A stretch of 64,000 nt of DNA, taken from Comamonas flocculans. Its GTDB lineage: Bacteria > Pseudomonadota > Gammaproteobacteria > Burkholderiales > Burkholderiaceae_C. A program made the translations under genes and the position numbers. The first letter of the stretch is position 1; every line of letters begins with the position of its first letter. Shown piece after piece: positions 1 to 7,964 of the stretch. The stretch is from the NCBI RefSeq assembly GCF_007954405.1, contig NZ_CP042344.1, forward strand, positions 1 through 64,000, read 5' to 3'. A model generated the notes under the pieces. The model had not been told where the DNA came from, ran no database searches, and saw nothing but the letters and a program-made list of their open reading frames with translations.

Positions 1-524
1 GTCCCGCGCCGGCCAGCGACCGCGCCTGGCGCCGCCTGGACGCCGAAACCACGTTGCGGGCGGCGCGCCGCCACGCCAGCCGCCTGAGCGTGCTGCGCGT
101 GCCCGGCATCTACGCACCCGACCGCGCGGGCACCCCCCCGCGCGAGCGCGTGCGGCAGGGCGCGCCCACGCTGCGCCCCGAGGACGACGTGTTCATCAAC
201 CACGTGCACGCCGACGACCTGGCACGCGCCTGCGTGCGCGCGCTGTGGCAGGGCGGGGCGCAGCGCATCTACCACGTCGCTGACGAGAGCCGCCTGCACA
301 TGGGCGAATACCTGGACCTGGTGGCCGGGCTCTACGGCCTGCCGCCGGTGCCCCGCATCGGCCGCGCACAGGCCGCCAGGCAGCTGTCGCCGGCGCTGCT
401 GGACTTCCTGTCGCAATCGCGGCGGCTCGACACCCGGCGCCTGCGGGGCGAGCTGGGCCTGCTGCTGCGCTACCCCACGGTGCGCGAGGGCCTGCAGGCC
501 GACGCCGCGCGTCAGCGCGGGTAG
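1..524 (+). CDS. SDR-type NAD(P)-dependent epimerase, C-terminal part
   Basis: The reading frame is open from the left edge (codons from base 3), so the true start lies outside the window. The visible part contains a basic stretch, then LRVPGIYAPDR and FINHVHADDLARAC, which match the substrate-domain part of extended short-chain dehydrogenases of the YeeZ/nucleoside-diphosphate-sugar epimerase type. The Rossmann glycine motif and the YxxxK active site would lie upstream and cannot be checked. The stop overlaps the convergent DUF4124 gene by 13 bases. The family call is fairly safe, but the substrate is unknown. Confidence 0.7.
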   Translation, partial: PAPASDRAWRRLDAETTLRAARRHASRLSVLRVPGIYAPDRAGTPPRERVRQGAPTLRPEDDVFINHVHADDLARACVRALWQGGAQRIYHVADESRLHMGEYLDLVAGLYGLPPVPRIGRAQAARQLSPALLDFLSQSRRLDTRRLRGELGLLLRYPTVREGLQADAARQRG

Positions 525-1150
525 GTCTTGCCCTGCTGGTCGTAGCAGCGGAATACGTCGCAGCGCAGCATCTTCGGGCGCGGCGCCTGCTGGTGTGGAC
601 GGTGCGGGCGCGCAGGCGGCACGACGACGAGCGGCGGCACGTAGCCCGGCATGTCGTACACGGACTGGCTGCCCTGGCGTGCCTGGGTGCGCGCGTATTC
701 ATCGGGCGTGAGGCAGGCCAGCTCCATCGCCTGGCGCGCCTGGGCGATGCGGGTATTCGTGTCGTAGAGCGTGATGTCGCGCGCCAGCGCCGCCTGCAGT
801 CCGGCCCGGGCCTGTGCGCATTGCAGCGACTGCGCGGGCTCGGGCGCCGTGGCCGCGGGTGCCTGCGCCCCAGAGGCGGGCGTCGCGGCGCTTTCGCTGG
901 CCTGTTGGGCGCGGCGCAGGCGCAAGGCCTCTTCGGCCTGGGCGTTCTGGCGCGCCAGCTCTTCCTCACTCAGCTTGGGGGCCACCTCCTTGCGCGCCTG
1001 GCCGGGGTCGCAGCTGCCGTCGGTGTAGCTGATCTTGCCGCTCACCGGGTCGGTGCAGCGCACCACCTGGGAAAGGCCCGCGAGCGGCAGCGGTGCCAGC
1101 ACCGCCCAGCAAAGCAGGGCGCGTGAGCCCCAGCCGCAAGGCCAGCGCAT
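512..1150 (-). CDS. DUF4124-domain secreted protein
   Basis: This 212-residue protein has an N-terminal hydrophobic signal segment (residues about 8-27, ending near PLAGLS). A short DUF4124 module follows (VVRCTDPVSGKISYTDGSC), a pattern common in periplasmic proteins of betaproteobacteria. Next come a charged helical stretch rich in Glu, Ala and Arg (about 45-75), an Ala/Pro linker, and a C-terminal domain with paired cysteines (LRCDVFRCYDQQG). The ATG at 1150 is preferred over a longer upstream frame because the signal peptide starts there; the upstream part is low-complexity and overlaps the next gene. Function is unknown. It is probably cotranscribed with the lipoprotein gene 10 bases upstream. 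Confidence 0.75.
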   Translation of the reverse strand: MRWPCGWGSRALLCWAVLAPLPLAGLSQVVRCTDPVSGKISYTDGSCDPGQARKEVAPKLSEEELARQNAQAEEALRLRRAQQASESAATPASGAQAPAATAPEPAQSLQCAQARAGLQAALARDITLYDTNTRIAQARQAMELACLTPDEYARTQARQGSQSVYDMPGYVPPLVVVPPARPHRPHQQAPRPKMLRCDVFRCYDQQGKTYPR

Positions 1151-1160
1151 GGGGTCCCTC

Positions 1161-1670
1161 TCAGGGCATCTCGCGCATGATGCTGCCGGGGGCGCGCGGG
1201 CCGTCGCCCCTGTGGCCTTCCTGGCGATCCTGCCTGTCCTGGCGGGGTTCGGGTCTCCAGGTGGGGCGCTGCGGCGCCGGGCGCACATGCCCGCGGTCAG
1301 CATGCCCACGGTCATTGCGGCCTGCCTCGTGGCCCCGCTGGCCGCGGTCCGGGCCGCGCCGGCCGCTGCTGTGGCCGTCGCGATCCCTCCAGCCATCGCG
1401 CTGCCAGCGGTTGTCGCGCCGCTCGCTCGAACTCAGCCAGATCTGGCTGCCAAACATCACCGAGGGCGTGCTGCCATAGACCACCGTTGGGCCGGCGTCG
1501 TACACCGTCGATGGATAAGGCGTTGCGTAGCCGCCGTAGGGGTCATAGCCGTAGCCATAACCGTAGCCGTCGTTGACGGGAACCGCGCAACCGCTCGCCA
1601 GCAGGGCCAGGCCCAGCGCGGCGGACAAGGGCAGGGGGCGACGTAAAAGGGTGCGGACAGAATATTGCAT
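1161..1670 (-). CDS. Gly/Tyr-rich lipoprotein of unknown function
   Basis: The 169-residue product begins with a basic N-terminus, a hydrophobic stretch and a lipobox (LALLASGC, Cys about residue 28), so it should be lipidated and held in a membrane. The mature part opens with a run of alternating Gly-Tyr (residues about 35-50) and a Pro/Tyr-rich segment. The second half is very rich in Arg, Asp, Gly and His (about 85-160) and looks disordered and strongly basic. I do not recognise a catalytic domain. It may bind an anionic surface or polymer, but that is only a guess from composition. It is followed 10 bases later by the DUF4124 gene. Confidence 0.7.
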   Translation of the reverse strand: MQYSVRTLLRRPLPLSAALGLALLASGCAVPVNDGYGYGYGYDPYGGYATPYPSTVYDAGPTVVYGSTPSVMFGSQIWLSSSERRDNRWQRDGWRDRDGHSSGRRGPDRGQRGHEAGRNDRGHADRGHVRPAPQRPTWRPEPRQDRQDRQEGHRGDGPRAPGSIMREMP

Positions 1671-1757
1671 GGCTGTGTGACGGGGCTTCAGCGCGAAAGT
1701 TGAGCTGCGTAGCCGGGTTTTACCAGTTCTTTACCTCGGCGGGGGCGGCCTGGTCAT

Positions 1758-3017
1758 TCAGATTGCCCCTTCGGCCCGCAGGCTGGCCCGTTCCGCTGGC
1801 CCCACGCCCCATTCGGCCAGCACCTCGTCGGTGTGCTGTCCGAGCACCGGCGGCGCGCCGTGGTAGCGCACCGGCGTGCGCGACAGCCGCAGGGGACTTG
1901 CCACCGTAGAGACCACGGGGACTGCATCGCCCGGCGCCTGGCGTGGCAGGTCCACGCGCAGCCCGCGGTGGCGCACCTGCGGATCGGCAAAGGCCCGCGC
2001 GACAGTATTGATCGGACCACAGGGCACGGCCTTGTCCTGCAGCAGCGCAATCCATTCGTCGCTGGTGCGCGTGCGCATCAGGGGTTGCAGCAGCGCCAGC
2101 AGCTCGGCGCGGTTGCGCACCCGTGCGGTGTTGGTGGCAAACCGTTCGTCCTGCGCCCAGGCGGGCTGCCCTGCGGCCTGGCAAAAGCGCGCAAACTGCC
2201 CGTCGTTGCCTATGGCCAGCAGCACCCGCGCGTCGCGCGTCGCGAAATCCTGGTAGGGCGCGAGGCTGGGGTGGACGTTGCCCGCGCGCCCCGGCGATTC
2301 ACCCGTGGCGAGAAAGCCCGCCGCCTGGTTCGCAAGCATGGCCACGCCCACGTCCAGCAAGGCGGTATCGATGTGCTGGCCCAGCCCGCTGCGCTCGCGC
2401 GCATGCAGCGCCGCAAGGATGGCGTTGCTGGCATACAGCCCGGTGAACAGGTCCACCACCGCCACGCCCGCTTTCAGCGGCCCGCCGCCGGGCGCGCCAT
2501 CGGGCTGGCCGGTGATGTCCATCAGGCCGCAGGCGGCCTGCACCATCAGGTCGTAGCCGGCGCGCCGGGCGTAGGGCCCGTCCTGGCCGAAACCGGTAAT
2601 GGAGCAGTAGATCAGCCGCGGGTTCAGCGCCTTGAGGCTGTCGTAATCCAGCCCGTAGCGCGCCAACCCGCCGACCTTGAAGTTTTCCACCAGCACGTCG
2701 GCCGTGGCCGCAAAGTCGCGCAGCAGCTGCTGCGCCCGCGTCCGGGTGATGTCCAGCGTGACCGAGCGCTTGTTGCGGTTGCAGGCGGTGTAGTAACTCG
2801 CCTGCTCGGTGGCTTGGCCGCCTGCGTCGCGCAGGAAGGGCGGACCCCAGTGGCGGGTGTCGTCGCCCACGCCAGGGCGCTCGATCTTGACCACGTCCGC
2901 CCCCAGGTCGGCCAGCAGCTGCGTGCACCAGGGTCCGGCCAGCACGCGCGACAAGTCCAGCACCTTGATGCCCGCAAGCGCCCCGGGGGCGGAATTTTGA
3001 GAAAAATCGGGCTCCAT
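1758..3017 (-). CDS. CaiB/BaiF (class III) CoA-transferase
   Basis: The 419-residue protein has the hallmarks of family III CoA-transferases: the opening LAGIKVLDLSRVLAGPW, the LADLGADVVKIERPG motif near residue 36, NKRSVTLDI near 82, and GVAVVDLFTG where Asp189 fits the catalytic aspartate that forms the acyl-anhydride intermediate. Such enzymes move CoA between carboxylic acids in the cytoplasm. The sequence does not fix the substrate; formyl/oxalyl, succinyl/hydroxymethylglutaryl and carnitine types all share these motifs. It stands alone on the minus strand, downstream of tRNA-Leu and its terminator, with no pathway partner beside it. Confidence 0.9.
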   Translation of the reverse strand: MEPDFSQNSAPGALAGIKVLDLSRVLAGPWCTQLLADLGADVVKIERPGVGDDTRHWGPPFLRDAGGQATEQASYYTACNRNKRSVTLDITRTRAQQLLRDFAATADVLVENFKVGGLARYGLDYDSLKALNPRLIYCSITGFGQDGPYARRAGYDLMVQAACGLMDITGQPDGAPGGGPLKAGVAVVDLFTGLYASNAILAALHARERSGLGQHIDTALLDVGVAMLANQAAGFLATGESPGRAGNVHPSLAPYQDFATRDARVLLAIGNDGQFARFCQAAGQPAWAQDERFATNTARVRNRAELLALLQPLMRTRTSDEWIALLQDKAVPCGPINTVARAFADPQVRHRGLRVDLPRQAPGDAVPVVSTVASPLRLSRTPVRYHGAPPVLGQHTDEVLAEWGVGPAERASLRAEGAI

Positions 3018-3092
3018 CGATGATCCAGCTTGCGGAGATAGCTACATTTTACGCAGCAACCGCCTGCCCGCGCAGGCCGGAGCGTCAGGCAC

Positions 3093-3126
3093 AAAAAAAC
3101 TGCACGTGCGCATGCGCAGGTGCAGT
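3093..3126 (-). terminator. intrinsic terminator after tRNA-Leu
   Basis: Read on the minus strand this is a GC-rich hairpin (CTGCAC paired with GTGCAG, with an inner CTGCGC/GCGCAC arm containing one mismatch) followed by seven T. It lies 13 bases beyond the CCA end of the tRNA and before the CoA-transferase start, so it should end the tRNA transcript. Confidence 0.8.
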
Positions 3127-3138
3127 CTCAAGAGGTCC

Positions 3139-3223
3139 TGGTGCCCGGGGCCGGACTCGAACCGGCACGCCTCGCGGCGGGGGATTTTGAGTCCCCTGCG
3201 TCTACCAATTTCACCACCCGGGC
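3139..3223 (-). tRNA. tRNA-Leu(CAA)
   Basis: This 85-base class II tRNA carries an encoded CCA end. The acceptor arms GCCCGGG and CCCGGGC pair. The anticodon stem GGGGA/TCCCC encloses the loop CTCAAAA, which gives anticodon CAA (reads UUG). There is a long variable arm and the T-loop GTTCGAGTC. The long variable arm fits leucine. Confidence 0.97.
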
Positions 3224-3263
3224 CATTTTCGGGAAGCCGCAAATTATGGCACAGTAAGCACAT

Positions 3264-4169
3264 ATGACAGCCTATCCCACCATAGAAAGCACCATCGGCC
3301 ACACGCCCCTGGTGGCGCTGACGCGCCTGGGCGCGCCGGCCTGCCGAGAGCGCGGCAACACGCTGCTGGCCAAGCTCGAAGGCAACAACCCCGCCGGCTC
3401 GGTCAAGGACCGCGCGGCCTTCGCGATGATCGACGGCGCGCAGCAGCGCGGCGAGATCCGGCCGGGCGACACCCTGATCGAAGCCACCTCGGGCAATACC
3501 GGCATCGCGCTGGCCATGGTCGCGGCGGTCAAGGGTTACCGCATGGTGCTGGTGATGCCCGAAGACCTGTCGGTGGAACGCGCCCAGACCATGAAGGCCT
3601 ACGGCGCCGAGCTGGTGCTCACGCCCAAGAGCGGCGGCATGGAGTACGCGCGCGACCTGGCCCAGCAGATGGCCGAACAGGGCAAGGGCAGGGTGCTCGA
3701 CCAGTTCGCCAACGAGGACAACCCGCGCGCCCACTACGAAACCACCGGCCCCGAGATCTGGCAGCAGAGCGCCGGGCGCGTCACCCATTTCGTCAGCGCC
3801 ATGGGCACCACCGGCACCATCACCGGCGTCGGGCGTTATCTGCGCGAGAAAAACCCCGCAGTGCGCATCATCGGCGCCGAACCCACCGAGGGCTCGCGCA
3901 TTCCCGGCATACGCAAGTGGCCCGCGGAATACCTGCCCAGAATCTACCGCCCCGAGCTGGTCGACGAGCTGGTGCCGGTATCGCAGAGCGACGCCGAAGA
4001 CATGGCGCGCCAGATGGCGGCGCAAGAGGGCATCTTCGCCGGCATCTCCTCGGCGGGCGCCGCCTGGGTGGCGCAGCAGATCGCTGCGCGCGTAGAGAAC
4101 GCCACCATCGTCTTCATCGTCTGCGACCGGGGTGACCGCTACCTGTCCACCGGCGTCTTTCCCGCCTGA
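3264..4169 (+). CDS. cysM: cysteine synthase B (O-acetylserine/O-phosphoserine sulfhydrylase)
   Basis: This PLP enzyme of 301 residues makes cysteine from O-acetylserine with sulfide or thiosulfate. Visible motifs are NNPAGSVKDR with the PLP lysine at residue 48, SGNTG (76-80), which holds the substrate carboxylate, and GTTGT (181-185), which binds the PLP phosphate. The C-terminal DRGDRYLSTGVF is typical of CysM rather than CysK. The length suits the CysM subgroup. Its ATG lies within an NdeI-like CATATG with no strong ribosome site just upstream. It begins a tight operon with a Nudix gene and a TusA-like sulfur carrier, so it may serve general sulfur handling. Confidence 0.95.
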   Translation: MTAYPTIESTIGHTPLVALTRLGAPACRERGNTLLAKLEGNNPAGSVKDRAAFAMIDGAQQRGEIRPGDTLIEATSGNTGIALAMVAAVKGYRMVLVMPEDLSVERAQTMKAYGAELVLTPKSGGMEYARDLAQQMAEQGKGRVLDQFANEDNPRAHYETTGPEIWQQSAGRVTHFVSAMGTTGTITGVGRYLREKNPAVRIIGAEPTEGSRIPGIRKWPAEYLPRIYRPELVDELVPVSQSDAEDMARQMAAQEGIFAGISSAGAAWVAQQIAARVENATIVFIVCDRGDRYLSTGVFPA

Positions 4170-4174
4170 AGCCC

Positions 4175-4726
4175 ATGCCTGACGAAATGCGCTTTTGCCC
4201 GCAGTGCGCGGGGCCGCTGGCGCCGATTGCGCAGCTGGAAGACAGCGGTGAAAAGGTCCGTCTGCGCTGCGCCGCCTGCGGCTGGACCCATTGGAACAAC
4301 CCGGTGCCGGTGCTGGCCGCGATCGTGCAGGTGGGCGACAAGATCCTGCTGGCGCGCAACGCCGCCTGGCCGCCCAAGATGTTCGCGCTGATCACCGGGT
4401 TCATGGAGGCTGGCGAAAGCCCCGAACAGGGCATCGCGCGCGAGCTCAAGGAAGAAACCAACCTGGACGCGCTGCAGACGCGGCTGGTGGGCGTCTATGA
4501 ATTCCTGCGCATGAACCAGGTCATCATTGCCTACCATGTGCGCGCGCAGGGCGAAGTCCGCCTTTCGCCGGAGCTGCTGGACTACCGGCTGATGGAGCCG
4601 CGCGAGCTCAAGTGCTGGCCGGCGGGCACCGGCTATGCGCTGGCCGACTGGCTGCGCAGCCAGGGCCACGAACCGGTGTTTTTCACCGCCGAGGAAAACG
4701 CCGAACGCCGGCGTGGCCTGGACTGA
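4175..4726 (+). CDS. Nudix hydrolase with N-terminal zinc ribbon
   Basis: The 183-residue protein starts with a zinc ribbon (FCPQCAGPL, then RCAACGW, residues 8-40). A Nudix domain follows, with its box at about 78-100 (GFMEAGESP, then RELKEET), which supplies the magnesium-binding glutamates. This layout resembles NudC-like pyrophosphatases that cut NADH or NAD-capped RNA, but the protein is shorter than NudC and lacks its N-terminal domain. A general nucleotide-diphosphate substrate is therefore the safe reading. It starts 5 bases after cysM and ends 14 bases before the TusA gene, so the three are almost surely cotranscribed. Confidence 0.9.
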   Translation: MPDEMRFCPQCAGPLAPIAQLEDSGEKVRLRCAACGWTHWNNPVPVLAAIVQVGDKILLARNAAWPPKMFALITGFMEAGESPEQGIARELKEETNLDALQTRLVGVYEFLRMNQVIIAYHVRAQGEVRLSPELLDYRLMEPRELKCWPAGTGYALADWLRSQGHEPVFFTAEENAERRRGLD

Positions 4727-4740
4727 ACCAAGGAAGCAAG

Positions 4741-4968
4741 ATGAACATAGACAGCGAACTCGATGCGCGCGGCCTGAACTGCCCGCTGCCCATCCTCAAG
4801 GCCAAGAAGGCGCTGACCCAGATGTTCAGCGGCCAGATCCTCAAGGTGGTGGCCACCGACCCCGGGTCGCTGCGCGACTTCCAGGCCTTCGCGCGACAGA
4901 CCGGCAACGAACTCGTCGAGCAGAAAACCGAGGGTGAGGAATTCATCCACATCCTGCGCCGGCGCTGA
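4741..4968 (+). CDS. TusA-family sulfur carrier protein
   Basis: This 75-residue protein carries the SirA/TusA signature LDARGLNCPLPILKAKKAL with the sulfur-accepting Cys14. Members relay persulfide sulfur, for example from a cysteine desulfurase to tRNA thiolation or to other sulfur pathways. A good ribosome site (AAGGAAG) precedes the ATG by about 5 bases, which fixes this start. Being the last gene of the cysM operon suggests a link to cysteine or sulfur trafficking. Several TusA paralogues can exist in one genome, so I do not assign it as the tRNA-specific TusA. Confidence 0.9.
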   Translation: MNIDSELDARGLNCPLPILKAKKALTQMFSGQILKVVATDPGSLRDFQAFARQTGNELVEQKTEGEEFIHILRRR

Positions 4969-5060
4969 GCGCGACCCTCCCGGCGTGCAGGCACGACGGC
5001 TCTTGAACACCCCGGTACGGCCCGAACGCGCGGCGTTGCGACGCAGTTGCATGGATGCAG

Positions 5061-5088
5061 TTGACCGCCTGGGATGCTTTATACAATG
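5061..5088 (+). promoter_or_regulatory. sigma-70-type promoter for the HDOD gene
   Basis: TTGACC (5061-5066) and TACAAT (5083-5088) are separated by 16 bases and lie in an AT-rich patch that stands out from the GC-rich background. The downstream leader to the HDOD ATG would be about 117 bases. It lies in the 243-base gap after tusA, and no gene is seen in that gap. Confidence 0.65.
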
Positions 5089-5211
5089 TATATTATGTTA
5101 AATAATAGATATGGCATCGCCGGCAACCATTCTTGAGGTCACCCGCCCCGAGTCTGGGGATAATGCCCTCCGACCAATGCCCGCAAGGGATCAGCGCCTC
5201 GGATTGCCCGG

Positions 5212-6036
5212 ATGGACTTGAACGACGTACTGCAGACCGAATGCACGCTGCCGAGCCTGCCGCGGGCGGTGGCCTTGCTGACGACGGAGCTGGCGCGGCC
5301 CGAGCCGAGTCTGCGGCGCATCAACCAGTTTTTCCTGACCGATCCAGCGCTGGCGGCGCGGCTGCTGCGCGAAGCGAACGTGCGCTCGCACCCGCTGTCG
5401 GGCACGGTGGGCAGCGTACCCGAAGCGATCGTGCTGCTCGATCTGCCGCAGCTGCGCGCCTTCGTGGCGCAGGCCTTCCTCGGGACCACGTCGGGGTCGG
5501 TGCCGGGCATCAACCTGCAGCATTTCTGGCGCTACAGCCGCAACACCGCGCGGCTGGCGCGCTCGCTCGCGGGCATCGTGCACCGCAACCAGACGCTGGC
5601 CTACAGCGCGGGACTTCTGCACGGCCTGGGGGAACTGGTGCTGCACCTGCGCAACCCCGCACAAAGCCATGAGCTCAGCCGCACCGTGGCGCCGCTGGAT
5701 TTGCGCCGCGCGCGGCATGAAAACCGCGTCTGGGGCTACAGCTATGCCGCGGTAAGCGCACGCTTGGCCCGGCAATGGCGCTTGCCCGCCGTGCTGGTCG
5801 ATGCGCTGCGCTACCACTGCGCGCCGTTCGACGAAGAGGTCTATGAGCCGCTGGCAGCCATCCTGCACCTGGCGGCCTGGCGCGCCCGCGCACGCGAGGG
5901 GGGTCTGGGCGAGCGCGAACTGGCCGCGACCTTCCCCGGTGAAGTCGGCGTGGTGCTGGACATGGACATCGACACCGTGCTGCAGCAGGACCCGATCGAC
6001 TGGAAGGCGCAGCCGAACGCCGACGACATGGTCTGA
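5212..6036 (+). CDS. HDOD-domain signalling protein
   Basis: The 274-residue product matches the HDOD fold, an HD-like domain without the full metal site: LPSLPRAVALLTTELARP at 13-30, TDPALAARLLREAN near 43-56, and YSAGLLHGLGELVL near 130-143. These proteins are cytoplasmic and act in signalling or regulation in many proteobacteria, but they have no settled biochemical activity. No receiver, GGDEF or EAL domain is attached. It has its own promoter and is convergent with lpdA, so it is probably a single-gene unit. Confidence 0.85.
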   Translation: MDLNDVLQTECTLPSLPRAVALLTTELARPEPSLRRINQFFLTDPALAARLLREANVRSHPLSGTVGSVPEAIVLLDLPQLRAFVAQAFLGTTSGSVPGINLQHFWRYSRNTARLARSLAGIVHRNQTLAYSAGLLHGLGELVLHLRNPAQSHELSRTVAPLDLRRARHENRVWGYSYAAVSARLARQWRLPAVLVDALRYHCAPFDEEVYEPLAAILHLAAWRARAREGGLGERELAATFPGEVGVVLDMDIDTVLQQDPIDWKAQPNADDMV

Positions 6037-6122
6037 CGCCCGCCCGGGGCAGGCGCCGCCCTGCCCTTGCACCCGGGGCCATGCCCGCGGCGGGGCGGGC
6101 CTGGCGCGGGTGGACGCGCTGC

Positions 6123-7952
6123 TCAGCGCCGCTGCGGCGGCAGATCGGTGCAGGCGCCGTGCGCCGCTTCCGCCGCCATGCCTATGCTCTCGCCCAGCGT
6201 GGGGTGCGGATGGATGGTGGCGCCGATGTCCACGCTGTCCGCGCCCATCTCGATGGCCAGCGCCACCTCGCCGATCATGTCGCCCGCATGCGTGCCGACG
6301 ATGCCGCCGCCCAGGATGCGGTGGGTTTCGGCGTCGAACAGCAGCTTGGTAAAGCCTTCGTCGCGCCCGTTGGCGATCGCCCGCCCCGATGCTGCCCAGG
6401 GGAAGAGGCCCTTGGTCACCTTGATGCCTTCGGCCTTGGCCTGGTCTTCGGTCAGGCCGACCCAGGCCACTTCGGGGTCGGTGTAGGCCACGCTCGGGAT
6501 GACCCGGGCGTTGAAGGCGGCCTTGGCGAGCTTTTCATCACCCAGCAGTTCGCCGGCGATGACCTCGGCGGCCACGTGCGCCTCGTGCACCGCCTTGTGC
6601 GCCAGCATGGGCTGGCCGACGATGTCGCCGATGGCAAAGATGTGCGCCACGTTGGTGCGCATCTGGATGTCGACGGGGATGAAGCCGCGGTCGCTCACCG
6701 CCACGCCGGCCTGCTCCGCGCCTATCTTCCTGCCGTTGGGGCTGCGACCCACGGCCTGCAGCACCAGGTCGTAGGTCTGCGGCTCGGGGGCGCTGCCGCC
6801 CTCCTCGGCCGGCGCGAACGTGACCTTGATGCCTTCAGGCGTGGCCTCGGCGGCCACGGTCTTGGTCTTGAGCATGACGTGGTCAAAGCGCGGCGCGTTC
6901 ATCTTCTGCCAGACCTTGACCAGGTCGCGGTCGGCGCCCTGCATCAGGCCGTCGAGCATCTCGACCACATCCAGGCGTGCGCCCAGCGTGGAATAGACCG
7001 TGCCCATCTCCAGACCGATGATGCCGCCGCCCAGGATCAGCATGCGCTTCGGAACACCCGCCAGCGCCAGCGCACCGGTGGAATCGACCACGCGCGGGTC
7101 CTTGGGCATGAAGGGCAGATGCACCGCCTCGCTGCCGGCGGCGATGATGGCGCGCTTGAACTGCACCACCTGCTGCTTGCCGGTTTTTTCCTGCCCCGCC
7201 CCGCCGGTTTCTTCCACCCGCAGATGCTTGGCACCCACGAAGCTGCCCAGGCCACGCAGTACGGTGACCTTGCGCATCTTGGCCATCTGGGCCAGGCCGC
7301 CGGTGAGCTTGCCCACCACCTTGTCCTTGTGGCCGCGCAGCTGGTCGATGTGGATCTGGGGTGCGCCAAAGTCGATGCCGGCGCTCTTGAGGTGGCTCAC
7401 TTCGTCCATGACGGCGGCCACGTGCAGCAGCGCCTTGGACGGGATGCAGCCCACGTTCAGGCACACGCCGCCCAGGGTGGCGTAGCGCTCGACCAGCACC
7501 ACCTTCAGGCCCAGGTCGGCCGCGCGGAAGGCCGCACTGTAGCCGCCGGGGCCGCCGCCCAGCACCAGCACGTCGCAATCCACGTCGGCGCTGCCAGCGT
7601 AGCTGGATGCTGCAGAAGCAGGAGCTGCCTGCGCTTGACTGGCGGGCGCTGGAGCGGGTTTTGATGCTGAAGTTTCGGCGGGGACCGGTGCTGGTGCCGG
7701 GGCCGGCGCGGCGTCGGCCACCTCCAGCATGAGCAGCACACTGCCCTGACTGACCTTGTCGCCCAGCTTGACCTTCAGCTGCTTGACCACGCCGGCGTGG
7801 CTGGACGGGATCTCCATGGAAGCCTTGTCCGACTCGACGGTGACCAGGCTTTGCTCCGCGCGGATGTGCTCGCCCTCGGCCACCAGCACTTCGATCACGC
7901 CCACGTCCTGGAAGTCGCCCAGGTCTGGCACCTTGATGTCCATCACTGCCAT
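6123..7952 (-). CDS. lpdA: dihydrolipoyl dehydrogenase (E3) with N-terminal lipoyl domain
   Basis: This 609-residue E3 subunit reoxidises dihydrolipoamide in the pyruvate dehydrogenase complex. It opens with a lipoyl domain (Lys43 in [12 protein letters not shown]), then an Ala/Pro linker (about 80-120). The flavoprotein follows: GGGPGGYSA FAD motif near 132, redox pair Cys164/Cys169 in GGVCLNVGCIPSK, and the C-terminal HPHPTLGE with the catalytic histidine. A normal E3 is about 475 residues, and the extra lipoyl domain explains the difference. A strong ribosome site (AAAGGGG) precedes the ATG. It is the last gene of aceE-aceF-lpdA, 12 bases after aceF. Confidence 0.97.
   Translation of the reverse strand: MAVMDIKVPDLGDFQDVGVIEVLVAEGEHIRAEQSLVTVESDKASMEIPSSHAGVVKQLKVKLGDKVSQGSVLLMLEVADAAPAPAPAPVPAETSASKPAPAPASQAQAAPASAASSYAGSADVDCDVLVLGGGPGGYSAAFRAADLGLKVVLVERYATLGGVCLNVGCIPSKALLHVAAVMDEVSHLKSAGIDFGAPQIHIDQLRGHKDKVVGKLTGGLAQMAKMRKVTVLRGLGSFVGAKHLRVEETGGAGQEKTGKQQVVQFKRAIIAAGSEAVHLPFMPKDPRVVDSTGALALAGVPKRMLILGGGIIGLEMGTVYSTLGARLDVVEMLDGLMQGADRDLVKVWQKMNAPRFDHVMLKTKTVAAEATPEGIKVTFAPAEEGGSAPEPQTYDLVLQAVGRSPNGRKIGAEQAGVAVSDRGFIPVDIQMRTNVAHIFAIGDIVGQPMLAHKAVHEAHVAAEVIAGELLGDEKLAKAAFNARVIPSVAYTDPEVAWVGLTEDQAKAEGIKVTKGLFPWAASGRAIANGRDEGFTKLLFDAETHRILGGGIVGTHAGDMIGEVALAIEMGADSVDIGATIHPHPTLGESIGMAAEAAHGACTDLPPQRR
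7619..7670. repeat. possible copy of a dispersed palindromic repeat inside the lpdA linker
   Basis: The plus strand reads AGCTGCCTGCGCTTG, then a short centre, then GGCGCTGGAGCG. This resembles the core of the better copies at 18.7, 34.1, 42.4 and 46.4 kb. It encodes part of the flexible Ala/Pro linker (about residues 95-112), where extra residues should do little harm. Ala/Pro/Ser codons are GC-rich, so chance similarity is possible. Confidence 0.4.
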
Positions 7953-7964
7953 CTCAAGCCCCTT

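Noticed and set aside
1540..1580. Short repeated CCGTAGCCATAA-like units, first taken for a regulatory tandem repeat.
   Set aside because: They are the Gly-Tyr codons of the lipoprotein read on the other strand.
3018..3060. GGAGATAGCTACATTTTA before the CoA-transferase gene, similar to part of the dispersed repeat.
   Set aside because: Only about 12 bases fit and the palindromic core is missing, so I do not count it as a copy.
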